Positions 1 to 5,294 of a DNA stretch of 5,446 nt are shown piece after piece. Numbering within the stretch: the stretch's first letter is position 1; each line of letters opens with the position of its first letter. The notes below the pieces were generated by a model. It did not search any database, was not told where the DNA came from, and saw only the letters and a list, made by a program, of their open reading frames with translations. Both the position numbers and the translations under genes were made by a program. The stretch comes from CAVZLD01 sp964522605 (GTDB taxonomy: Bacteria; Planctomycetota; Planctomycetia; Pirellulales; Pirellulaceae). The DNA is taken from NCBI GenBank assembly GCA_964522605.1, contig CAZFWV010000432.1, positions 1 to 5,446 of the forward strand, in the 5' to 3' direction.

Positions 1-887
1 GCGATGGGATTGATCACATTCTTCCCGGTGTATTTTGGAGCACTCCCGCCCATCGGCTCAAACATGCTCGTCCCGCCTGGATCGGGGTTAATGTTGCCCC
101 CGGCGGCGACCCCCATCCCACCTTGGATCATCGCGCCCAGATCCGTAATGATGTCGCCAAACATGTTTGTTGTAACAATCACGTCGTAGTATTCGGGATT
201 CTTCACCATCCACATGCAGCAGGCATCCACGTGATTGTAATCCGCCTTGACGTCGGGGTACTCTTGGGCCACCGCCTGAAACGTGCGCCACCAGAGATCG
301 TGGCCGTAGGTCAGCACATTTGTCTTCGCAACGAGCGTCAGCATCTTTCCCTTGGGGTTGTTCCGCTTGCGGGTGAATTCAAAGGCCCAGCGAATACACC
401 GCTCACAACCCTTCCGCGTGTAAACCGCCGTCTGACTGGCAACCTCGTCGGGTGTGTTCTTCTTCAGAAAGCCTCCCACACCCGCGTATAGATCTTCGGT
501 GTTTTCGCGAACAACGACGAAATCGATATCCGCCGGGCCCTTACCGGCCAGGGGTGTTTCCACGCCCGGGTACAGCTTGACCGGCCGGAGATTGATGTAT
601 TGGTCCAACTGAAATCGCAACTCGAGCAGCAAGCCTTTTTCCAGGATCCCCGGCGCGACATCGGGATGTCCGACCGCCCCCAAGAAGATGGCATCGTGGT
701 TGCGCAGTTCTTCGACTGCCCCCTGGGGAAGGATCTCCCCGGTTCGCAGATATCGTTCTCCCCCAAAATCGTAATCCGTCAGCTCGTATTCAAAGCCTTC
801 CAACTTCGCGATGGCGTCGAGTACCTTCAACGCTTCCGCGGTGACCTCCGGTCCGGTTCCATCCCCGCCGATCACGGCAATCTTCAT
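1..887 (-). CDS. leuB: 3-isopropylmalate dehydrogenase, partial (C-terminus off the left edge)
   Basis: This enzyme oxidises and decarboxylates (2R,3S)-3-isopropylmalate to 2-oxoisocaproate in leucine biosynthesis, as a cytoplasmic dimer. The minus strand reads 295 codons without a stop; about 40-65 C-terminal residues are probably missing. The N-terminus MKIAVIGGDGTGPEV is the family signature. Seen catalytic and substrate residues, matched to Thermus IPMDH, are R91, R101, R127 (in VVRENTEDLYAG), Y134, K188 (AKTN), D221, D245 and D249 (NMFGDIITD). L87 and L88 fit the isopropyl pocket, arguing against isocitrate dehydrogenase. The overall sequence resembles the actinobacterial/planctomycete LeuB branch (GLLLELRF, INLRPVKLYPGV). 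Odd point: the dinucleotide loop reads GGSAPKYTGK instead of HGSAPDIAGK, so cofactor choice may differ. A GTG at 897-899 is an alternative start, four codons upstream and better spaced from a GAGG. The family call is firm; a related beta-decarboxylating dehydrogenase such as tartrate dehydrogenase is a minor alternative. Confidence 0.9.
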   Translation of the reverse strand, partial: MKIAVIGGDGTGPEVTAEALKVLDAIAKLEGFEYELTDYDFGGERYLRTGEILPQGAVEELRNHDAIFLGAVGHPDVAPGILEKGLLLELRFQLDQYINLRPVKLYPGVETPLAGKGPADIDFVVVRENTEDLYAGVGGFLKKNTPDEVASQTAVYTRKGCERCIRWAFEFTRKRNNPKGKMLTLVAKTNVLTYGHDLWWRTFQAVAQEYPDVKADYNHVDACCMWMVKNPEYYDVIVTTNMFGDIITDLGAMIQGGMGVAAGGNINPDPGGTSMFEPMGGSAPKYTGKNVINPI

Positions 888-908
888 CTTTGTGTTCACA
901 GACTGTTA

Positions 909-912
909 CCTC
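909..912 (-). promoter_or_regulatory. Possible Shine-Dalgarno site of leuB
   Basis: The minus strand reads GAGG here. It lies 9 nt before an in-frame GTG (897-899) but 21 nt before the ATG (885-887). An in-frame TAA sits just upstream of the GTG, so no longer start is possible. The spacing favours the GTG start (adding Met-Asn-Thr-Lys); homology favours the ATG. Planctomycetes often lack usable Shine-Dalgarno sites, so this does not decide it. Confidence 0.35.
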
Positions 913-967
913 ATTCTGCGTGGCTCTGACGCCCAACGAACCCCTCATTCTCGCCAGCAAGACGCGG

Positions 968-996
968 ATTCTAGCAGCCTGTGGGACGCCTCACAA
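968..996 (-). promoter_or_regulatory. Candidate sigma70 promoter for leuB
   Basis: On the minus strand there is TTGTGA (991-996, 4 of 6 to the -35 consensus), a 17-bp spacer, then TAGAAT (968-973, 5 of 6 to the -10 consensus). Transcription would start near 960 and give a leader of about 60-75 nt before leuB. It was found by eye only, with no scoring model; position and optimal spacing make it credible. Confidence 0.45.
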
Positions 997-1017
997 CCGC
1001 CACGAACAAGCCGCCAT

Positions 1018-1047
1018 TTGACACTCAACGGGTCGATTGCCTAGATT
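1018..1047 (+). promoter_or_regulatory. Candidate sigma70 promoter for the plus-strand cluster
   Basis: A perfect TTGACA (1018-1023) is followed after 18 bp by TAGATT (1042-1047, 4 of 6 to the -10 consensus). Transcription would start near 1055, about 70 nt before the ATG at 1126. It lies 21 bp beyond the -35 box of the leuB promoter, so the two would be a back-to-back divergent pair. This is judged by eye. Confidence 0.4.
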
Positions 1048-1125
1048 GGCAGTGCCGTATTTTCCCCGGGCGGTCGGTGTGCGCGCCGCCCCTTCCTCTC
1101 CAATTCCCCTGATGTGGCATCCCCG

Positions 1126-2550
1126 ATGAATCGACGAAAATCCATCCTTTGTATCGGCTTTCTGCTGTTTGCGTTTCTCGCCGCCGCTGTTCCCCGCGAG
1201 TCGTCCGCTGTCGAATACCTCGTCAGCGATCGCGTGACGAATCAGGTGTTTCGATTTTCGGCGGACGATGGAACGTTCCTCGGGATCTTGATTGATGACA
1301 ACTCGGCCACCAACGGCGGATTGTTTCTACCCAGCTCGATGACGATCGGTTTCGACGGCGATCTGTTCGTGACGAGCACCGGAAACGGCTTGGTGTTGAG
1401 ATACGATGCCTTTACAGGTTCCTTTCTGGAAGTCTTCGCTTCCGGGCTGTACGGTCCCGCCAGCCTGCTGTACCACGAACCGAGCGCAACCCTACTCGTA
1501 GGTCAACTGGGGAATCTGGGCGATACCGACGTGATCGCACGCTACGATGCAGACGGGACTCGGTTGACCGACCTGCAAGCGGGACCCGTTTCGGGCCGCA
1601 CAGGGATGATCACCACCTCCAACGGTGACCTCCTGGTGGGCAGCTTTGCCGACGAGATGTTCATGGGGGCGATTTTGGAGTTTGATTTTGACGCGGAGAC
1701 GAATGCGTTCGACTATGCAGGAATTCTGAACCAATCGCCGGAACTCAGCGGCGTTAATGGGATCGCGATGGACGCCGAGGGCGACCTGTACGTCGCCAAT
1801 TTATTCCGGCAGAGTGTGCAGAAGATCGACATGGAGGATGGTGCAGCCGTCGGTTCCACGGTCTTTGCACAGTTGCCCTACCCTTCGGACGTCCTGATCT
1901 CCAACGAGGGACAGGTGCTCGTCACAGGGCTGGGCAACGACAATCCGGCCGACGAGATCTGGGGCCCTAATGTTTTTCCCGGATCAGTCATGCGTTATGA
2001 CCCGGCGGACGGCAGCGGAGAACCTTTCTTGGTCGGGGGTGAAGAATTCCAACCCACGGCGATCATCGTGCGCCCGGAGCCTGGTGATTACAACGGAGAC
2101 GGCCTGCTGACCGCGTACGACATTGACGAGCTGACACGGGCCGTTCGCGATGGCAGCACGGCGGCCAAGTACGACCTGAATCGCGACGACCAAGTGGACA
2201 GTTCCGATCGCGAACACTGGGTCGAGCAGTTGAAGAACACGTATTTCGGCGATGCCGACTTGAATGGCGAATTCAACACGGGCGATTTCGTCGCGGTGCT
2301 CACCGAAGGTCAATATGAGGATGGGGTGCTCGACAATTCGACGTGGGCTTCTGGAGATTGGAACGGCGATGGAGAGTTCGGCACCGGGGATCTGGTTCTC
2401 GCCTTGGAAAAGGGCGGATATGAAATGGGACCGCGGGAAACGGTCGCCGCGGTTCCCGAGCCGAGCGCTGTCGTCCTGCTCTGGAGCGCGCTGATCGGTC
2501 TGGGGTATCAACTGCGCCGTCGAGTTAACCGCATCGCACACATCGCATAA
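1126..2550 (+). CDS. Exported NHL-like beta-propeller protein with EF-hand/dockerin repeats and PEP-CTERM tail
   Basis: 474 residues from the ATG. A Sec signal peptide (about 1-28: basic MNRRKS, hydrophobic core, cleavage near SSA) is followed by six propeller-like repeats at about 30-57, 67-105, 108-151, 157-201, 207-250 and 252-305, with a closing strand at 308-316. The blades share the G-D-L-(F/Y/L)-V pattern of NHL/SMP-30-type propellers. Residues 321-332, 350-361, 376-387 and 411-422 are four 12-residue calcium-loop motifs (DxNxDG...D type), as in dockerin or EF-hand domains. VPEP (443-446), a hydrophobic stretch (447-461) and an RRR cluster form a PEP-CTERM signal, which in known systems is processed by an exosortase. 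I infer a calcium-stabilised, surface or exopolysaccharide-associated binding protein; no enzyme activity can be assigned. A GTG at 1114 is an alternative start, and neither start has a clear ribosome site. First gene of a probable three-gene cluster. Confidence 0.87.
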   Translation: MNRRKSILCIGFLLFAFLAAAVPRESSAVEYLVSDRVTNQVFRFSADDGTFLGILIDDNSATNGGLFLPSSMTIGFDGDLFVTSTGNGLVLRYDAFTGSFLEVFASGLYGPASLLYHEPSATLLVGQLGNLGDTDVIARYDADGTRLTDLQAGPVSGRTGMITTSNGDLLVGSFADEMFMGAILEFDFDAETNAFDYAGILNQSPELSGVNGIAMDAEGDLYVANLFRQSVQKIDMEDGAAVGSTVFAQLPYPSDVLISNEGQVLVTGLGNDNPADEIWGPNVFPGSVMRYDPADGSGEPFLVGGEEFQPTAIIVRPEPGDYNGDGLLTAYDIDELTRAVRDGSTAAKYDLNRDDQVDSSDREHWVEQLKNTYFGDADLNGEFNTGDFVAVLTEGQYEDGVLDNSTWASGDWNGDGEFGTGDLVLALEKGGYEMGPRETVAAVPEPSAVVLLWSALIGLGYQLRRRVNRIAHIA

Positions 2551-2578
2551 TCCGAGGAAGAGAAAAGGATGATCTGCT

Positions 2579-2603
2579 CATCTTGATCGCGGGAATCAAG
2601 ATG
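2579..2603 (+). repeat. Hairpin between the propeller gene and the DUF1559 gene
   Basis: CATCTTGAT (2579-2587) and ATCAAGATG (2595-2603) form a perfect 9-bp stem around the 7-nt loop CGCGGGA. It begins 29 nt after the stop codon of the upstream gene. No T-run follows and the stem is not GC-rich, so it is not a standard rho-independent terminator. It could be an attenuator, an RNA-processing or stability site, or an operator palindrome for the downstream genes. Confidence 0.5.
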
Positions 2604-2636
2604 CAACTATTCCAGCTTGTCATTCGGGCGAATGGC

Positions 2637-2640
2637 AGGA
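2637..2640 (+). promoter_or_regulatory. Weak Shine-Dalgarno site of the DUF1559 gene
   Basis: AGGA lies 10 nt before an in-frame TTG (2651) and 16 nt before the ATG (2657). By spacing the TTG would be favoured; by codon preference the ATG would be. The choice changes the leader by only two residues and does not affect the prepilin cleavage site. Confidence 0.3.
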
Positions 2641-2656
2641 ATCATCGCCGTTGGAT

Positions 2657-3673
2657 ATGCCACCATCTTCTTCCAATTTGAATTCCCGTCGACGCGACCA
2701 CGGCTTCACGCTCGTTGAGCTGTTGGTCGTCATTGCGATCGTGGGGTTATTGGCGACATTACTCATTCCCGCCATCCAGGCCGCGCGGTCGAGCGCTCGG
2801 CGCACTCAGTGCACCAACAATCTGCGTCAATTGGGAATTGCACTGACCAACTACGAAGGGACGCGGGGACGCTATCCGTCAGGTGCAATTAGCCGCGCCG
2901 ATCCGTCGAGTCCCACGACACCTCATAATTTTTACCGCTGGTCGGCGCTCGCCCAATTAACGCCCTACTTGGAACAGACGTCGGTCTTCAATGCGCTGGA
3001 TATGAACTCGCCGCTGTACGGACGGAACTTTCAGGTTCCCCAGGTCAACCGCGAGGTAGTATCCCGCCTGGTTCCGGAGTTTCTTTGCCCGAGCGATGCG
3101 GGCCGTCCGGTCCACCCTTATTTCGGACCGACGAACTACGCCGTCTGTGCAGGGACCGGCGACAGCGGCGGATCCCCGTTTGATGCGGATGGCGTCTTTT
3201 ACATCAATTCGAACATGCCCGTTCGAAAGATCCGGGACGGCTTGAGCCAGACGGTCGCCTTGTCCGAAAGCCTTCTTGGTCGGCCGATCGGCTTGCGGGC
3301 GCCGCGGGAGGAGGCCGATCCACAGTTCGTCTACACGTTCGTCCGATCGATTCCGCTGACGGAAGAAGCATGTCGGACCACGGCGTTTTGGAACTACACC
3401 GATCCGCGAGGCTTCTCTTGGGCGAACGGTGAGTTCCGTTGTGCTCTGTACAACCACCACTGGCCCCCCAATTCTCCCGAATACGATTGTCTTGCAGCAC
3501 GTGTCCTCGGACCTCCATCCGTCATCTACTCCTCCTACGGTTGGCGGACAGCGCGCAGCATGCATCTGGGTGGCGTCAACGTCGTCCTGCTCGACACGGC
3601 CGTCCGTTTCATCCCGGACGACATCGATCGTCAGGTATGGCGCGCCCTGGCGACCCGTGCCGGTGGCGATTAA
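2657..3673 (+). CDS. DUF1559 domain-containing protein with prepilin-type N-terminal leader
   Basis: 338 residues from the ATG. A short basic leader (RRRDHG) is followed by the prepilin peptidase/methylation site G16|FTLVE, with the conserved Glu at 21, and a hydrophobic helix VVIAIVGLLATLLIPAI, as in type IV pilins and type II secretion pseudopilins. The DUF1559 hallmarks follow in order: CTNNLRQLGIAL with NYEGTRGRYPSG (from about 52), FLCPSD (142-147), TNYAVCAGTG (159-168), IRDGLSQTVALSESLLG (192-208), and a C-terminal GGVNVVLLD...RFI segment. This family is greatly expanded in planctomycetes; its exact role is unknown, and a surface or periplasmic pseudopilin-like fibre component is the usual guess. 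Odd point: the terminal H-X9-DG motif reads H303-X9-D313-T314, so the glycine is lost. The protein ends GGD just after this motif, with no extension. It lies 54 bp upstream of the next gene, so co-transcription is likely. Confidence 0.92.
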   Translation: MPPSSSNLNSRRRDHGFTLVELLVVIAIVGLLATLLIPAIQAARSSARRTQCTNNLRQLGIALTNYEGTRGRYPSGAISRADPSSPTTPHNFYRWSALAQLTPYLEQTSVFNALDMNSPLYGRNFQVPQVNREVVSRLVPEFLCPSDAGRPVHPYFGPTNYAVCAGTGDSGGSPFDADGVFYINSNMPVRKIRDGLSQTVALSESLLGRPIGLRAPREEADPQFVYTFVRSIPLTEEACRTTAFWNYTDPRGFSWANGEFRCALYNHHWPPNSPEYDCLAARVLGPPSVIYSSYGWRTARSMHLGGVNVVLLDTAVRFIPDDIDRQVWRALATRAGGD

Positions 3674-3714
3674 TCGGCAGAAAGGGTTGCGTGGTTCGTT
3701 CCGATGGACCAATC

Positions 3715-3718
3715 GAGG
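3715..3718 (+). promoter_or_regulatory. Shine-Dalgarno site of the sialidase-fold gene
   Basis: GAGG, followed by TGA, lies 9 nt before the ATG at 3728. It is the clearest ribosome site in the window and supports this start. It is consistent with reinitiation or independent loading on a message shared with the DUF1559 gene, which ends 54 bp upstream. Confidence 0.6.
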
Positions 3719-3727
3719 TGATTTCGC

Positions 3728-4825
3728 ATGTCCAGGTTCCTCAGTTGTTTGACCGTCGCAGTTTTCTCGTCGGGCGTGCTCCAAGCGGACAGTGTGCTCC
3801 AAGCGGCCGATGGATCCATGGTCGAAGTGAGCCACGTGCGGCGCGTGTTTGACAATGGGGAGCACAATGCGTTCACGGACCTGACGGAATACCGTGGCCG
3901 GTATTATTTGACTTTTCGCAGTTGTCCCGATGGGCATATGGTTCATCCCACGGCGTCGATCATCATTCTCGCGAGTGATGACCTGCAACAGTGGCAACAA
4001 GTTCATCAATTCCGTGTCCGCGAACGAGACACGCGGGATCCCCACTTCCTGGTCTTTCGCGATCGACTGTTTGTCTACACGGGCACCTGGTACTGCGGTG
4101 ACCGTTCACCGGATCCGGGCGATTACGATTTGAATCAGCATCTGGGCTACGCCGTCTGGTCTGCCGACGGAACCACGTGGCGCGGCCCGGTCATGCTGGA
4201 AGGGACCTTCGGACACTACATCTGGCGGGCCAACCATTTCGGCGGCAAGGCATATCTGTGCGGGCGGAGGAAGCACGAATTCGATATTCGTCCGCGAGGA
4301 GAAGGTGCCGAGGTCGAATCCGCGATGTTGGAAAGTGAAGACGGACTGATCTGGCGCACCCGCACGTTGTTTCAGGAAGAGAATGGCGATGAAACGGCTT
4401 TTCAATTCGAGCCCGATGGCAGCATCCTGGCCATCGGCCGCCGCGGCCGTGCCACGGCGCAAATCCTCCGGTCCGCGCCACCGTACACGGTCTGGAATCG
4501 CAAGGACTTGGCGCTGTCAATCGGCGGACCGCTTCTGGTCCGGTGGGGCGACCGTTGGGTTGTCGGAGGACGAAAGATGATTCCCGGGCAGTCCCCCCGG
4601 ACCGCACTGTTCTGGCTCGTCGACGATGATCTCCACGAATTCGCGGAACTCCCCAGCGATGGTGACAACTCGTACCCAGGCTTTGTTGCGCTCAGCCCGA
4701 CTCGCGCCGTCGTATCGTGGTACTCGTCACACGAACGGAACGATCAGAATCAGCCTCGGACGGCGATCTATCTTGCCGATCTCAACGCGCCAAGAACCGC
4801 GTCATCGAGCCAGAAACGCCCCTGA
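3728..4825 (+). CDS. Exported six-bladed beta-propeller protein of the sialidase superfamily
   Basis: 365 residues. An N-terminal signal peptide runs to about residue 20 or 26 (MSRFLSCLTVAVFSSGVLQA, then DSVLQA). Six repeats can be read, each opening with a hydrophobic strand, a G/D turn and a second strand: 46-64 (EYRGRYYLTFRS), 104-120 (FRDRLFVYTGT), 164-181 (FGGKAYLCGRR), 221-239 (EPDGSILAIGRR), 267-282 (WGDRWVVGGRK) and 315-333 (SPTRAVVSWYSS). Asp-box-like turns occur at 83-89 (SDDLQQW), 145-151 (SADGTTW) and 203-209 (SEDGLIW). This is the fold of sialidases and related glycoside hydrolases, also close to five-bladed GH43/GH32-type propellers. The GH33 arginine triad and nucleophile could not be assigned, so activity is unproven; a sugar-binding or non-sialidase hydrolase role is equally possible. 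Last gene of the cluster. An 18-bp in-frame duplication lies in the signal region. Confidence 0.8.
   Translation: MSRFLSCLTVAVFSSGVLQADSVLQAADGSMVEVSHVRRVFDNGEHNAFTDLTEYRGRYYLTFRSCPDGHMVHPTASIIILASDDLQQWQQVHQFRVRERDTRDPHFLVFRDRLFVYTGTWYCGDRSPDPGDYDLNQHLGYAVWSADGTTWRGPVMLEGTFGHYIWRANHFGGKAYLCGRRKHEFDIRPRGEGAEVESAMLESEDGLIWRTRTLFQEENGDETAFQFEPDGSILAIGRRGRATAQILRSAPPYTVWNRKDLALSIGGPLLVRWGDRWVVGGRKMIPGQSPRTALFWLVDDDLHEFAELPSDGDNSYPGFVALSPTRAVVSWYSSHERNDQNQPRTAIYLADLNAPRTASSSQKRP
3776..3806 (+). repeat. In-frame tandem duplication in the signal peptide
   Basis: GTGCTCCAAGCGG occurs at 3776-3788 and again at 3794-3806, an exact 13-bp match with an 18-bp period. Both copies are in the reading frame and encode VLQAD-S-VLQAA, so the presumed signal peptidase site (LQA) is present twice, six residues apart. 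Confidence 0.85.
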
Positions 4826-4842
4826 TTGCATAAACATTCGTT

Positions 4843-4903
4843 GTTTAACCCGAAGCCGCAGGTGAGGCTCGTTTAACCGCGTGGGCAACGCCCCGCGTGC
4901 GGT
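4843..4903. repeat. Structured repeat-like element downstream of the cluster
   Basis: Two direct copies of GTTTAACC (4843-4850 and 4871-4878) flank a small stem: CG-A-AGCC against GGCTCG with one bulged base (about 4851-4872). The second copy runs into another fold: CGCG (4878-4881) and GGGC (4883-4886) pair with GCCC (4890-4893) and CGCG (4894-4897) around an AAC loop, with T4882 bulged. An alternative outer pairing is ACCGC (4876-4880) with GCGGT (4899-4903). It starts 18 nt after a stop codon and could terminate transcription or be a copy of a dispersed intergenic repeat; no T-run follows. Family identity is not established. Confidence 0.5.
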
Positions 4904-4979
4904 ACGGTAGCGCGCATCTCCTTTGTTTACGGCCAAATAGAAGCGCAGCCATGGGCAACCCTCGGAATGCAACTGAAGT

Positions 4980-5017
4980 AGGTCGTTATCGCAACTCAAA
5001 AAAACGAACGACGACCT
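4980..5017. repeat. Short inverted repeat with A-tract in the spacer
   Basis: AGGTCGT (4980-4986) and ACGACCT (5011-5017) are exact 7-bp inverted repeats separated by 24 bp containing a run of seven A. It could be chance, or an end or internal scar of the decayed element next to it. Confidence 0.25.
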
Positions 5018-5081
5018 CCGGCACAACTATGCCGTTGCGTCTGAGCATGATCCTCACTGGGCCACTCGGTGACTGAACCGA

Positions 5082-5294
5082 TTCGAAGAAGCTCTTCAAT
5101 CACTCTTCGACAACCCAGCGCGCTGTGCCCTTGCGCCGGAGAACGACGCAGTTGACTCACCCATCGATCGGTTCCTCCGAAGACAATCGTGAGCTGATGG
5201 ACGATTTTGCGGTCGGCGGATCACACCGCTGCGCGGGAAGGCTCAGGACAGGCGTGCCTCGAGTCGCACGCCGCTTGGGGCTCGAGTTAAACCC
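5082..5294 (-). pseudogene. Decayed IS5-type transposase remnant (tentative)
   Basis: Two minus-strand fragments resemble parts of a DDE transposase of the IS5 kind. Fragment one (5294 to 5157) reads GFNSSPKRRATRGTP, then AQRCD (5220-5234), then PIDG and a stop; intact relatives have SKRH...RGTPL, then a GA(N/Q)RHD motif and later PPI.G. Fragment two (5147 to 5082) reads LRRKGTARWVVEE, a TGA, then LKSFF; intact relatives have RWVVERT..WL.(S/R)FRR, so the TGA may be a mutated Trp codon with about three codons lost before it. The fragments are much closer together than in a complete enzyme, implying an internal deletion that would have removed part of the catalytic core. The call rests on remembered motifs, with no alignment. 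Random resemblance remains possible. Confidence 0.35.

Noticed and set aside
123..491. A 122-codon plus-strand open frame inside leuB
   Set aside because: It is antisense to conserved catalytic segments of isopropylmalate dehydrogenase and has no recognisable features.
1984..2541. A 185-codon minus-strand open frame opposite the 3' part of the propeller gene
   Set aside because: It is the mirror of the EF-hand and PEP-CTERM coding region. The plus-strand reading has clear domains; this one has none.
2583..2613. A promoter TTGATC...TATTCC before the DUF1559 gene
   Set aside because: Spacing is 19 bp, the -10 match is poor, and the sequence overlaps the perfect hairpin, which explains it better.
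2957..4045. A 362-codon open frame on the minus strand across the DUF1559 and sialidase-fold genes
   Set aside because: It lies opposite two well-supported genes and shows no family motif, signal or ribosome site. Long antisense frames are common in GC-rich coding DNA.
4802..5026. A 74-codon minus-strand open frame at the end of the sialidase-fold gene
   Set aside because: It runs through the structured repeat element and the 3' end of a real gene, and has no motif or ribosome site.
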